From assembly GCA_037200005.1 (NCBI GenBank), contig JBBCGY010000001.1, forward strand, positions 726,416 to 790,415: a DNA stretch of 64,000 bases, written 5' to 3'. The notes under the pieces were generated by a model that saw only the letters and a program-made list of their open reading frames with translations, did no database searches and was not told the origin of the DNA. Below are positions 17,550 to 26,399 of the stretch, piece after piece; within the stretch, counting starts at the first letter, position 1, and every line of letters starts with the position of its first letter. Position numbers and translations under genes: made by a program. This DNA comes from Alphaproteobacteria bacterium (lineage in GTDB: Bacteria; Pseudomonadota; Alphaproteobacteria; UBA9219; RFNS01).

Positions 17550-18623
17550 TCAGCCTGCCATCGCCTTGTGCCGCAGCCAATGATCGGCCAGCACGCAGCC
17601 CATCATCGCCTCGCCGACCGGAACGGCGCGGATGCCGACGCAGGGATCGTGCCGCCCCTTGGTCTGAATCTCCGTGTCCTGGCCGTGGATATCGATGGTG
17701 CGGCGTGGCGTCAGAATCGAGCTCGTGGGCTTCACGGCAAAGCGCACGACGATGTCCTGGCCGGTGGAAATGCCGCCGAGAATGCCGCCCGCATGATTGC
17801 TGAGAAAAACCGGCTTGCCGTTTTCGCCCGCGCGCATTTCGTCGTTGGAGTTTTCGCCGGTCATCGCGGCGCTGGCGAAACCGTCGCCGATTTCCACCGC
17901 CTTGACCGCGTTGATCGTCATCATCGCTCGCGCGAGATCGCCGTCGAGCTTGTCATAGATCGGATCGCCTAGGCCGGCGGGAACATGGCTTGCGACGATT
18001 TCGATAATCGCGCCGGTGGATGATCCTTCCTTGCGGATGCGCTCGAGATTTTCCGCCCATCGTTCCGCCGCTTTGGCGTCGGGACAGAAAAAAGGATTGC
18101 GGTCGATTTCATTCCAATCCCAGTTGGCGCGGTCGATCTTGTCCGCGCCGACCTGAATCAAGGCGCCGCGAATGACGATGCCCGCGCCGAGGATTTTCCG
18201 CGCGATCGCGCCCGCCGCGACGCGGCAGGCGGTTTCGCGCGCCGAGCTGCGTCCGCCGCCGCGATAGTCGCGGATGCCGTATTTGGCCTGATAGGTGTAG
18301 TCGGCGTGGCCGGGGCGGAACTTATCTTTGATGTCGCCGTAATCCTTCGAGCGCGCGTCCTCGTTCTCGATCAGCAGGCTAATGGGTGTACCCGTCGTCG
18401 TATCCTCGAATACGCCGGACAGGATTTTCACCTGGTCAGGTTCCTGGCGCTGCGTGGTGAATTTCGACTGGCCCGGCTTGCGGCGGTCGAGATACTGCTG
18501 GATGTCTTCGGGTTTGAGCGGCAGCAGCGGCGGCGCGCCGTCCACCACCACGCCGATGGCGGGGCCGTGGCTTTCGCCCCAGGTGGTGAATCGGAAGATC
18601 GTGCCGAAGCTGTTACCGGCCAT
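17550..18623 (-). CDS. aroC: Chorismate synthase
   Basis: Last shikimate-pathway enzyme (EPSP to chorismate, reduced FMN-dependent), 357 residues. Recognisable signatures are [20 protein letters not shown] at the N-terminus, [34 protein letters not shown] in the middle, and the C-terminal [17 protein letters not shown]. Length is normal. It starts 3 bases after fabI and ends 4 bases before the chorismate mutase gene, so substrate and next enzyme are encoded in order. Confidence 0.96.
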   Translation of the reverse strand: MAGNSFGTIFRFTTWGESHGPAIGVVVDGAPPLLPLKPEDIQQYLDRRKPGQSKFTTQRQEPDQVKILSGVFEDTTTGTPISLLIENEDARSKDYGDIKDKFRPGHADYTYQAKYGIRDYRGGGRSSARETACRVAAGAIARKILGAGIVIRGALIQVGADKIDRANWDWNEIDRNPFFCPDAKAAERWAENLERIRKEGSSTGAIIEIVASHVPAGLGDPIYDKLDGDLARAMMTINAVKAVEIGDGFASAAMTGENSNDEMRAGENGKPVFLSNHAGGILGGISTGQDIVVRFAVKPTSSILTPRRTIDIHGQDTEIQTKGRHDPCVGIRAVPVGEAMMGCVLADHWLRHKAMAG

Positions 18624-18626
18624 CGT

Positions 18627-19499
18627 TTATGCCGTGTGGTTCTGGCTTTCCGCCATGTTGCCGACCAGCTCGCGCAGCGCGGCGATTTCGTCCACCGCCA
18701 CCATGCCGACGGCGTGATAGCCCGCGTCGACATGCATCACTTCGCCGGTCATGCCGCTGCCGAGATCGCTGAGCAGATAGAGCGCGGCATTGCCGACTTC
18801 CTGCTGCGTGACGTTCTTCTTCAGCGGCGCGTTGATCTCGTTCCATTTCAGGATATAGCGGAAATCGCCGATGCCGCTCGCGGCCAGCGTCTTGATCGGC
18901 CCCGCCGAGATGGCGTTGACGCGGATATTGTCCTTGCCGAGATCGACCGCGAGATAGCGGACGGATGCTTCCAGCGCGGCTTTGGCGACGCCCATCACGT
19001 TATAATGCGGCATGACGCGCTCGGCGCCGAGATAGGACAGCGTCAGGAGGCTGCCGCCGTTTTTCATCATCGGCAGCGCGCGCTGCGCCAGCGCGGTGAA
19101 AGAATAGCAGGAAATGTCCATGGTCTGCAGGAAATTGCCGCGCGTGGTATCGAGATAGCGCCCGTCAAGCTCCTTGCGGTCGGAAAAGGCCACCGCATGG
19201 ACGATGAAATCGAGATTGTCCCAATGCTTGCCGAGTTCGGTGAACACGGCGTCGATGCTGGCCGCGTCGGTCACGTCGCAGGGCAGCAGGATATTGGAGC
19301 CGATCGACTGCGTCAGAGGCCCGACGCGCTTAAGCAGCGGCTCGCCCTGATAGGTGAAGGCCAGTTCCGCGCCGTGCGCGGCGGCGACGGAGGCGATTCC
19401 CCAGGCGATGGAGCGGTCGTTCGCGACGCCCATGACGAGGCCGCGCTTGCCTTTCATCAGATTGGAAACCAACGGGGAAACAGCAGGTATGTCGGACAT
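18627..19499 (-). CDS. fabI: Enoyl-ACP reductase (NADH), FabI type
   Basis: Final reductase of each fatty-acid elongation cycle. The 290-residue protein has GLVMGVANDRSIAWGIA for cofactor binding and the FabI catalytic layout YX6YX6K, with the second tyrosine and lysine in HYNVMGVAKAAL. ISAGPIKTLAASGIGDF is the substrate-loop signature. This is the classical triclosan-target isozyme rather than FabV or FabK. It is followed by aroC after 3 bases, an order known in other alphaproteobacteria. About 100 bases separate it from the upstream lipoprotein gene, so it may have its own promoter. Confidence 0.95.
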   Translation of the reverse strand: MSDIPAVSPLVSNLMKGKRGLVMGVANDRSIAWGIASVAAAHGAELAFTYQGEPLLKRVGPLTQSIGSNILLPCDVTDAASIDAVFTELGKHWDNLDFIVHAVAFSDRKELDGRYLDTTRGNFLQTMDISCYSFTALAQRALPMMKNGGSLLTLSYLGAERVMPHYNVMGVAKAALEASVRYLAVDLGKDNIRVNAISAGPIKTLAASGIGDFRYILKWNEINAPLKKNVTQQEVGNAALYLLSDLGSGMTGEVMHVDAGYHAVGMVAVDEIAALRELVGNMAESQNHTA

Positions 19500-19602
19500 G
19501 AGAAACCCTTAATATCAAAGCTGGATTCCTTGCAATATGAGTTGGCATGCAAGGGTGGCGGCTACTCTACACGATTGATTTGGCGGGTCAAATGGTCGGG
19601 CT

Positions 19603-20220
19603 TCAGGGGTTGAATGTGAATTTCCGGCATTCTCCGAAGGAATCGGAGCTCAGCATGGCTGTCTTAATACTGGGAGACGCCGAAATATATTTGACGAACC
19701 TATCTTCCCGATTAATGCCGAATGCATTGGTCGAAGTATAATATTTTTCGCCCTGGCTATCAGCAAGAACCAGGAAGCAAATCGGCCCCTGGCCGGAATC
19801 TATCGTCTTAATCCCATGTTTAGTGACGGCCATAACCTCAAGCACTTTGAAAGTTGTTCCCCGCGGAACATCGATAACTTTCATGTCTTGGCGTGTGAAA
19901 TATTGCTTTCCGATTGAAGGGTTGCCGATATCTTCGGGACCGACAAGCTCATGGGAAATCTGGCCAAGAATAGACAGGCTCCCATATTCGCCCTTGCCCG
20001 GCGCGCCAATGGCCTGATAGGCCTTCCGCGTGGTCATAAGCATTCCTGAGGCCAACGCCTCCGGCACCGGCAAGATTTCTTCGGTATAAGTGCCATGCAC
20101 AAGGCCATCAGTGCCCAGCATTGATAACCCGACTATTGCCATCACCCCGTCGATAGGGTTGCAGGCGCATAAGGACAGGGCGGCGAGCAATACGGCAAGA
20201 TTTCTGACAGCCTTGGGCAT
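19603..20220 (-). CDS. Putative lipoprotein of unknown function
   Basis: A 205-residue protein with a lipoprotein signal peptide: basic start, hydrophobic LAVLLAALS and lipobox LCAC placing the modified cysteine near residue 18-20. No domain is recognised in the rest, which contains IDVPRGTTFKVLEVMAVTKHGI and seems beta-rich. It sits 3 bases downstream of the dnaJ gene in the same orientation and separates it from fabI, with which dnaJ is often close in alphaproteobacteria, so it may be a later insertion in the operon (inference). Confidence 0.7.
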   Translation of the reverse strand: MPKAVRNLAVLLAALSLCACNPIDGVMAIVGLSMLGTDGLVHGTYTEEILPVPEALASGMLMTTRKAYQAIGAPGKGEYGSLSILGQISHELVGPEDIGNPSIGKQYFTRQDMKVIDVPRGTTFKVLEVMAVTKHGIKTIDSGQGPICFLVLADSQGEKYYTSTNAFGINREDRFVKYISASPSIKTAMLSSDSFGECRKFTFNP

Positions 20221-20223
20221 CCG

Positions 20224-21180
20224 TCAGCTTTCCCACCCCAATTTGGCGCGGGGGTCATAGGCGTGCTTCTTGCTCCATTTTTCCACAATGTCGGCCAGCG
20301 CATGATCAGGCGGGTCGGGCAGCACGACTTTGAGCCTGACATACAAATCGCCCGATTCCTTGCCGCCATAGGCAGGAACGCCCTTGCCTTTAAGGCGCAG
20401 CAAGGTGCCGGTATTCGCGCCTTTATGGACTTTGACCGCCACCGTGCCGTCGAGCGTCGGCACCTTGATGCTGGCGCCAAGCAGGGCTTCGGAAAGGCTG
20501 ACGGGCGCTTCGAGGTTGATGTCGCGATCCTTGCGGGTGAACCATGGATGCGGCGTGACGCTGATGTCGATGATGGCGTCGCCCGCGCCGCCGGGGCCGG
20601 GCTGGCCTAATCCTTTCAGGCGCAGCTTGGTTCCGTTTTCGGTTCCGGGCGGGACATTGACGTCGATGGTCTTTCCCGACGCCATGGTGACGCGCTGCTT
20701 GCCGCCGAGACAGCTTTCGATGAAGCCCACCGTCAGGGTATAGGTGGCGTCGCCGCCGCGCGGTTTGGTCTGCGCGCCGCCGCCCATGCCCGCGCCGCGC
20801 CGCTTGCTGCCGCCGAACAGATCGGCGAATAAATCTTCGCTGAAGCTGCCGAACGGATCGGTATTGCCAGAAGACGCTGAACTGTAATTATAGCTCCGTC
20901 CGCCGCCCCCATGCTGGCCGAACGGATCGCCACCGCCGCGCGCGAAGCCGCCGCGTTCGTTGCCCATGTCGTCGAGCTCGCCCCGGTCGAATTTGGCGCG
21001 TTTGACCGGGTCGGATACGAGATCGTAGGCGGCGGTGATTTCCTTGAATTTATGCTCGATATCCTTGCGTCCCGGATTGACATCGGGATGCAGCTTCTTC
21101 GCCAGCTTGCGATAGGCGCTTTTGAGCTCATCCGCGGTTGCGGATTTGGTAACGCCGAGGATTTGATAAGGGTTGGCCAT
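20224..21180 (-). CDS. DnaJ/CbpA-type co-chaperone (class II, no zinc finger)
   Basis: J-domain at residues 3-70 (YQILGVTKSATADELKSAYR, HPD in KKLHPDVNPG), a Gly/Ser-rich linker (residues about 75-130) and the two DnaJ C-terminal substrate-binding domains (VNVPPGTENGTKLRLKGLG, VKVHKGANTGTLLRLKGKG). The cysteine-rich zinc domain of true DnaJ is missing, so this is a CbpA-like Hsp40 of 318 residues that stimulates DnaK. It opens the operon-like run leading to tyrA. A near-perfect palindrome lies upstream at 21217-21241. Confidence 0.9.
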   Translation of the reverse strand: MANPYQILGVTKSATADELKSAYRKLAKKLHPDVNPGRKDIEHKFKEITAAYDLVSDPVKRAKFDRGELDDMGNERGGFARGGGDPFGQHGGGGRSYNYSSASSGNTDPFGSFSEDLFADLFGGSKRRGAGMGGGAQTKPRGGDATYTLTVGFIESCLGGKQRVTMASGKTIDVNVPPGTENGTKLRLKGLGQPGPGGAGDAIIDISVTPHPWFTRKDRDINLEAPVSLSEALLGASIKVPTLDGTVAVKVHKGANTGTLLRLKGKGVPAYGGKESGDLYVRLKVVLPDPPDHALADIVEKWSKKHAYDPRAKLGWES

Positions 21181-21216
21181 TCAGATGTCGAGAACCGGTG
21201 TCAGATATCGGGAGAT

Positions 21217-21241
21217 TCTATCCGATAGAGCGCGCTCTATC
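21217..21241 (-). promoter_or_regulatory. Operator-like palindrome upstream of the dnaJ-type gene
   Basis: GATAGAGCGCGCTCTATC (21224-21241) is a perfect 18-bp inverted repeat, and another TCTATC copy abuts it at 21217-21222, giving three half-sites. It lies 37-61 bases upstream of the CbpA-like gene start, a position suited to a repressor site or a 5' hairpin. No regulator is identified. Confidence 0.4.
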
Positions 21242-21284
21242 AATGCAGAACCTCCGGCATCCGGCGCCGGCCTCGGCTGTCTGG

Positions 21285-21773
21285 TTACTTGACGACTTGC
21301 CAGGAGCCGTCGGGCTGTTGGCAAGCCTGGCCGTAGGCGGCCTGCTTCTTGCCGCCGACCGTGACCGTGGTCTGATATTCGCGGCAATAAGCGCCGGTCG
21401 AAGCGTCGTGCCCGTCACGAGTCGGAACGATGGTGCCGGAATTGCCGTTCTGAGGATTGCTCCAGACGATTTGCTGTCCGACGGGGGCCGAATAGGCTTG
21501 GCTTTGGGCTCTGCCCATATAGGTCTGGTCGGCGCGGTCGAGCGAAACGCCGATCGAATTGCCGGCCCAGCCGCCCAGAAGGACGCCCGCTACCGTGGCG
21601 ATGGTCTTGCCGGAGCCGCCGCCGAACTGGTTGCCGAGCAAGCCGCCGAGCGCCGCGCCGCCGACCGTGCCGACGCCTTCTTTGGTGCCGACGCTGCTGA
21701 GGCTGTCGGTCTGGCAGGCCGATAGGGCCAGCATGAGGCCGAAAAGCGGGGCCAGGAGAATTTTGCGTGTCAT
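21285..21773 (-). CDS. Glycine-zipper 2TM lipoprotein, 17-kDa surface-antigen type
   Basis: Outer-membrane lipoprotein of 162 residues. Signal peptide and lipobox ALSAC (modified Cys about residue 20), then a glycine-zipper segment GTVGGAALGGLLGNQFGGGSGKTIATVAGVLLGGWAGNSIG that inserts in the membrane, and a C-terminal domain YCREYQTTVTVGGKKQAAYG with paired cysteines (CREY and QACQQPDGSW). The same architecture is found in the rickettsial 17-kDa antigen. The start at ATG 21773 is set by a GAGGA site. A paralogue lies at 26400-26984. Confidence 0.87.
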   Translation of the reverse strand: MTRKILLAPLFGLMLALSACQTDSLSSVGTKEGVGTVGGAALGGLLGNQFGGGSGKTIATVAGVLLGGWAGNSIGVSLDRADQTYMGRAQSQAYSAPVGQQIVWSNPQNGNSGTIVPTRDGHDASTGAYCREYQTTVTVGGKKQAAYGQACQQPDGSWQVVK

Positions 21774-21888
21774 GACTTTTCCTCGCATGATGATGATTGG
21801 ACAGAAACAGGCCTGCCGTGCAGAATCGATACTGGACCTTAGCGTAATTCCTAAATTTGGCGCAACTATGGCGAAGGCCGGGTAGCAA

Positions 21889-22506
21889 ATGACAGAGGAT
21901 GCAAGACATAAGGCGGACGATTTCGGGCCGCCGGGCGATCCTTTCGGGCTTTTCAGGCAATGGTATGAAGATGCCGTTAAAGCCGAGCCGAACGATCCGA
22001 ACGCGGCGGCTCTTGCTACCGTCGGCGCGGACGGCATGCCCGCCGTGCGCATGGTGCTGGTCAAGGATTTCAGCGAACGCGGCTTTACCTTCTTCACCAA
22101 TTACGCGAGCCGCAAGGCCGATCATCTCGGCGAGCATCCTCAGGCGGCTTTATGCATGCACTGGAAATCGCTGTCGCGGCAAATTCGCATCGAAGGCGAT
22201 GTCGTTGCCGCCACGGAAGCGGAAAGCGACGCCTATTTCGCGAGCCGGACTCGCGACAGCCGATTGAGCGCCTGGGCATCGCTGCAATCGCGGCCGCTGG
22301 CGCACCGGGACGAGCTTGAGGCGCGCGTCGCCTCGTTCGCCGCCAGATTTCCCGGCGAGGTGCCGCGCCCTCCTCATTGGGGCGGTTTCCTGCTGCGCCC
22401 CCGCATGATCGAGTTTTGGAGTCTCCGTCCGCATCGCCTTCACGACCGTCTTGCCTATACGCGCCAGGCGGACGGAAGCTGGACGGCGATGCGGCTTTAC
22501 CCATAA
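21889..22506 (+). CDS. pdxH: Pyridoxamine 5'-phosphate oxidase
   Basis: FMN enzyme that makes pyridoxal 5'-phosphate from PNP/PMP, 205 residues. Motifs: DPNAAALATVGADGMPAVRMVLVK, GFTFFTNYASRKADHL (FMN binding), and the C-terminal PHWGGFLLRP followed by EFWSLRPHRLHDR and WTAMRLYP, the PdxH signature. Divergent from the glycine-zipper gene; the CDF transporter follows 11 bases downstream on the same strand. pdxH next to dnaJ, fabI and aroC is an arrangement seen elsewhere in alphaproteobacteria. Confidence 0.95.
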   Translation: MTEDARHKADDFGPPGDPFGLFRQWYEDAVKAEPNDPNAAALATVGADGMPAVRMVLVKDFSERGFTFFTNYASRKADHLGEHPQAALCMHWKSLSRQIRIEGDVVAATEAESDAYFASRTRDSRLSAWASLQSRPLAHRDELEARVASFAARFPGEVPRPPHWGGFLLRPRMIEFWSLRPHRLHDRLAYTRQADGSWTAMRLYP

Positions 22507-22517
22507 TCGGAAAACGG

Positions 22518-23435
22518 ATGACGGAAGAACAGGACAACGGACGGCTTCGGCGCTGGGCAACCCATGCCAGCATAAGCGTGGCGGTCATTTTGATCGCCGC
22601 CAAGCTTACGGCCTATATTCTCACCAACTCGGTGGCGGTGCTGTCGTCGCTCATCGACTCCACGGTCGATCTGCTGGCGTCGCTGGTGACATTCTGGGGC
22701 GTCGCCAGCGCCTTGCGCCCGCCCGACCGCAAGCATCGCTACGGTTACGGCAAGGCGGAGCCTTTAGCGGCATTGGCGCAGGCGGCCTTCATTACCGGCT
22801 CGTCGGTGCTGCTGGGATATGAATCCCTGCATCGCCTTCTGGAACCCAGCGTTCCCACGGATCTCCCGGTTGGATACGGCGTCATGGCGCTGGCGATCCT
22901 GCTGACGCTGCTGCTGGTTTTGTTCCAGAATTTCGTGGTGCGCCGCACGGGCTCGATGGCGATCAGCGCCGACCGGATGCATTATCGCGGCGATCTGCTC
23001 ACCAATGTCGCGGTTATCGTGGCGCTCATTCTCGGCGACGTGACGGGCAGCGGGCTGTTCGATCCGGCTTTCGCGTTGCTGATCGCCGCGATCCTGATCG
23101 GCGGCGCGGCGAGAATCGCCCGCGCCGCTTTATCGGTTCTGCTCGACCGCGAACTTCCCGAAAGCGAGCGGACGCAGCTAAGCGCGCTGGTGCGCGGCCA
23201 TCCGCAGGTGCGCGGAATGCATGATCTGCGCACCCGCAGCGACGGCGACAGGAAATTCATCGAGTTCCATCTGGAGCTGGATGGCAGTTTGACTTTGACC
23301 GCCGCGCATGACATCGCCGACGCCATCGAGCGGCAGCTACGCTCCTCTTTTCCGGGGGCGGAAATCTTGATCCATCAGGAACCGGCGGGCCTCGACGATG
23401 AGCGGCTAGATAAGCGGGTGGAAAACTCGAAGTAG
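22518..23435 (+). CDS. Cation diffusion facilitator (FieF/CzcD-like) metal efflux transporter
   Basis: Proton-coupled divalent-metal exporter of 305 residues with six predicted helices. The site-A motifs are SSLIDSTVDLLASL (transmembrane helix 2) and HYRGDLLTNVAVI (helix 5, HxxxD), followed by a cytoplasmic ferredoxin-like C-terminal domain (VRGMHDLRTRSDGDRKFIEFHLELD, and IHQEP near the end) as in FieF. The first acidic position in helix 2 is Asp in LIDSTVD. It starts at the ATG 22518, overlapping nothing; the longer frame from 22377 only shadows pdxH. Exact metal not predictable. Confidence 0.88.
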   Translation: MTEEQDNGRLRRWATHASISVAVILIAAKLTAYILTNSVAVLSSLIDSTVDLLASLVTFWGVASALRPPDRKHRYGYGKAEPLAALAQAAFITGSSVLLGYESLHRLLEPSVPTDLPVGYGVMALAILLTLLLVLFQNFVVRRTGSMAISADRMHYRGDLLTNVAVIVALILGDVTGSGLFDPAFALLIAAILIGGAARIARAALSVLLDRELPESERTQLSALVRGHPQVRGMHDLRTRSDGDRKFIEFHLELDGSLTLTAAHDIADAIERQLRSSFPGAEILIHQEPAGLDDERLDKRVENSK

Positions 23436-23487
23436 CCATGGCCGCGCATATTGGCTATGTGACTTCAGGGACAATGAGTGAATCGGA

Positions 23488-25845
23488 ATGCTTCTCGGCT
23501 GGCTGAACTTTATCGGATTATGCGCGCTCGCGGCGGCCTGGACGGCGCGGCGCGAGAAAGCGCAGCAGATACCGCGCTGCGAACAGCCGCTTGTCTGGTT
23601 CGTATTCATATGGTTCGCCCTGATCCTGACCGGCCACGTCCTCACCATTTTCGGCGAGCTTAACAATCCGGTTCTCTATTGCGGCGTCTCGCTGCTTATG
23701 CTTTCCGGCGCGATGTGGAGCTTTGCGCGGCTTGCTCCGGTGAACAGCGTGCCGCGCCCGGTCTGGGACGCGCCCGCTCTTCCTTTTTATAGCTTCGGCA
23801 ATCCGAAAACCGAAAAATATCTCGGGCGCGCCCTGCTTGCGCTGCTTGCCGTCGCGGCCGCATGCAGCTTGATTTTGGTGCTGCATAATTACGCTGGCAA
23901 CGCGGATTCCGTATCCTACCGGCTGCCGCGCGCCTTCTGGTATGTCAGCCATGGCGGCTTCCTGCATCCTTTCGATGCCTTCGACCGGCGCACGATATTC
24001 TATCCGCTGAACGGCACGGCGCTTTATGTGCCGCTGGTGGTGTATGGCCTGCCGGGCACGTTCCATAACGCGCCGACCTATATCGCCTGGCTTGCCATCG
24101 CGCTGGTCTGTTACCGGTTCGCGCGGACGCTCGGCGCGGGACGGACGATCGCGCTGCTGGCGACCGCGCTCGCCGCGCTGACGCCCAATGTCCTGGTGCA
24201 GGCCGCCGCGACGAATGACGAGATTCTGGCGGGCGGCGCTTTGCTGCTGGCGGTTTATTTCCTGTTCCGCTGGCTGCAGGCGGATCAGAATATCTATCTG
24301 CTGCTCGGCGTATGCGCGGCCGGCATCGGCATAGGCACCAAGCTGCATGTGGTGTTTTACCTACCGGTGCTCGCGGTGGCGCTGGCCATGATGATCTATG
24401 GCGCATGGCGGCATCCCCAAACCGCGAAACGCATAGGGCGGTGTGCCGGCTGGAGGGGAGCGGCGGCGTCCCTTGCTTTGCTTGCCGTCACGATCCTGCC
24501 GTTTCTCGTCTATAATAAGATTTCGTCGGGAAAGTTTTATTTCGCCGATGAATTCGCCGACGCATTTTTCAATACTCGCGGCAAGCTGCATGTCGCGCTG
24601 CAGAATACGCTGATTTATTTCGCGCAGATGTTCGTGGCCCCGGTCGCCGATCTCTATGGCGCGCCGGACGGCGACGACCGCTTCGCGTTTCATAACGCGC
24701 TCAATGATTTTTTCCGGCCTCTGATCCAGCCGTTTCTCAGCGCCGACCGCGCCGATTACCATCTGCAATATAAATTCACCGGGGTCACTTTGCCGGTATC
24801 GCCGGCCTATCTGGAATACAGCCTGTGGGCGGGGTTCATATATCTGATCGCGCCATTCGCCTGGATTCAAATCGCCTGGACGAAAGCGCTGCCCTGGCGC
24901 GGCTGGTGGATGCTGCTGGCGCTGTCGCCTTTCATCTGGATGCTGACATGGTGCGCCAGCACGCTCTATATGGAGGGCACGCCGACCTATCTGGCGTATT
25001 ACCTGATCGTCGCCGCGCCGGCGCTGGCCTTCGCTTTTCTGAAAATCGACCGGGCATGGCTCAATCGCCTGCGGTGGGCTGTGGCCGGTTTCGTGCTTGT
25101 CACCCACATCGTCATCGACGCGAATACCTATCTGTATAATGAATTCCGCAATGTTCCCCGGTTGATGACCTCGGCCCGGCTGCCTTACGATTGGGAGTTG
25201 ATGGAGCAGAGCGTCATCGGCGAACTCGAAGCCGCCAAGAAAATCCGCATCGTCTTCACGCGCTGGGGTCTGTCCTATTTCGGCTTCATGCACCACAATC
25301 CGCATGCCTTCTATTACGGCCCGCACGAGGCGGTGCCCGATCCGGAGCAGACGCTCGTCGTCTATGCCGCGCCGGGAGCCCAGCACTGGGGCTTCGCGCC
25401 GGTCTATGTGCCGCACAAGCCGACGTCCGGTTTGAGCTTCATAGGCAAAATGCGCGGATGGAGCAATGAAGGCGTCTTCGCGCTTGGCAACGGCGTCGAG
25501 CGGCGATGGCCCGACCGTAACCGCTATCTGCTGTTCTTCGTCAAGGCATCCGTAGGCGAGGGCAAGCTCTTCGTCGATTTCTCCGAAACCTTGCCCGGCC
25601 TTAACGCCGATGACCGCCTCGAATTCCGCTATGAAATCATCGATCGCGGCCAGACGCTCGCCAGCCGCGATTGGGACAGAAGCCCCGTTTGGCGCATCTC
25701 CGTGCCCGATTCATATCACGGCATGGATTACATGGTGAGAATTGCCGTGCGCGTGCCCGGCCATGCGGAGCCTGACGTGACGTACGACCTCGACCTCGGC
25801 GGCGTTCGCGAATGGACGGCGGACATGATCGGCGCGCGGCCTTAG
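23488..25845 (+). CDS. Large membrane protein, GT-C/GT39-like glycosyltransferase
   Basis: 785 residues with about 11-12 hydrophobic segments in the first 560 residues and a soluble C-terminal domain. After the third helix comes NYAGNADSVSYRLPRAFWYVS, matching the first-loop acidic motif of GT-C enzymes that use lipid-linked sugars, and later AATNDEILAGGALLLAVYFLFRW. The C-terminal part (residues 580-785) looks beta-rich, with no known motif. It probably transfers a sugar to a lipid, protein or surface glycan on the periplasmic side; donor and acceptor are unknown. Ends at the stem-loop 25844-25872 facing the HIT gene. Confidence 0.65.
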   Translation: MLLGWLNFIGLCALAAAWTARREKAQQIPRCEQPLVWFVFIWFALILTGHVLTIFGELNNPVLYCGVSLLMLSGAMWSFARLAPVNSVPRPVWDAPALPFYSFGNPKTEKYLGRALLALLAVAAACSLILVLHNYAGNADSVSYRLPRAFWYVSHGGFLHPFDAFDRRTIFYPLNGTALYVPLVVYGLPGTFHNAPTYIAWLAIALVCYRFARTLGAGRTIALLATALAALTPNVLVQAAATNDEILAGGALLLAVYFLFRWLQADQNIYLLLGVCAAGIGIGTKLHVVFYLPVLAVALAMMIYGAWRHPQTAKRIGRCAGWRGAAASLALLAVTILPFLVYNKISSGKFYFADEFADAFFNTRGKLHVALQNTLIYFAQMFVAPVADLYGAPDGDDRFAFHNALNDFFRPLIQPFLSADRADYHLQYKFTGVTLPVSPAYLEYSLWAGFIYLIAPFAWIQIAWTKALPWRGWWMLLALSPFIWMLTWCASTLYMEGTPTYLAYYLIVAAPALAFAFLKIDRAWLNRLRWAVAGFVLVTHIVIDANTYLYNEFRNVPRLMTSARLPYDWELMEQSVIGELEAAKKIRIVFTRWGLSYFGFMHHNPHAFYYGPHEAVPDPEQTLVVYAAPGAQHWGFAPVYVPHKPTSGLSFIGKMRGWSNEGVFALGNGVERRWPDRNRYLLFFVKASVGEGKLFVDFSETLPGLNADDRLEFRYEIIDRGQTLASRDWDRSPVWRISVPDSYHGMDYMVRIAVRVPGHAEPDVTYDLDLGGVREWTADMIGARP

Positions 25846-25872
25846 AGTCTGACAAGATTCTGAACAGACTCT
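25844..25872. terminator. Stem-loop between convergent genes
   Basis: Perfect 8-bp stem AGAGTCTG / CAGACTCT (25844-25851, 25865-25872) with a 13-base loop between the stop codons of the GT-C gene and the HIT gene. There is no long T-run on either side, so it may be a weak or Rho-assisted bidirectional terminator. Confidence 0.45.
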
Positions 25873-25875
25873 TAG

Positions 25876-26241
25876 CTAATCGCTTCGCGACAGCATCGGG
25901 CCGAGCGCCCGTCCCGCGAGGATATGAATATGGAAGTGCGGCACTTCCTGGTGCGCGTTCGCGCCGTTGTTGGCGATCAGCCGCCAGCCTTCCGCCGCCG
26001 CGCCGGATTCCTTGGCCACAAAGCCGACCGCGCGCCAGAATCCCTCGATCTCGGCTGTGGTAGCATTCGCGCTGAAATCGTCCAGCGTCACATAAGGCCC
26101 TTTGGGAATGACCAGCACATGGATAGGCGCTTTGGGATGAATGTCATGAAACGCCAGCGCATGGTCGTTTTCATGGATTTTTTTGCACGGAATTTCCCCG
26201 CGCAGGATTTTGGCGAAGATGTTGTTCGGATCGTAGGTCAT
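25876..26241 (-). CDS. HIT family nucleotide hydrolase (HinT-like)
   Basis: Histidine-triad protein of 121 residues starting at ATG 26241 (MTYDPNNIFAKILRGEIPC). The active-site HxHxHxx motif is HFHIHIL near residue 100, preceded by the conserved IANNGANAHQEVPH segment. HinT-type proteins hydrolyse purine nucleoside phosphoramidates and acyl-adenylates. In many alphaproteobacteria the HIT gene is next to hisE/hisF; here it is not. Length and motif are typical. Confidence 0.92.
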   Translation of the reverse strand: MTYDPNNIFAKILRGEIPCKKIHENDHALAFHDIHPKAPIHVLVIPKGPYVTLDDFSANATTAEIEGFWRAVGFVAKESGAAAEGWRLIANNGANAHQEVPHFHIHILAGRALGPMLSRSD

Positions 26242-26306
26242 GGGGCTTCCGGAAATGATTGCGGAAGCACGACTATAATCCATCCGTCAAAAAACAAAAC
26301 CCTGGC

Positions 26307-26349
26307 AAAAACAAAACCCCGGAGCCGCGTACATCCGGCGGCTCCGGGG
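26307..26349 (-). terminator. Rho-independent terminator of the glycine-zipper gene
   Basis: Perfect 12-bp stem CCCCGGAGCCGC / GCGGCTCCGGGG (26317-26328, 26338-26349), followed on the minus strand by TTTTGTTTTT. It is 51 bases past the stop of the gene at 26400-26984 and upstream of the HIT gene. Confidence 0.88.
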
Positions 26350-26399
26350 GCGATTTCCCTTAAGGCCATGATTGATGGCTGGGAAATTTCTATGGGAGT

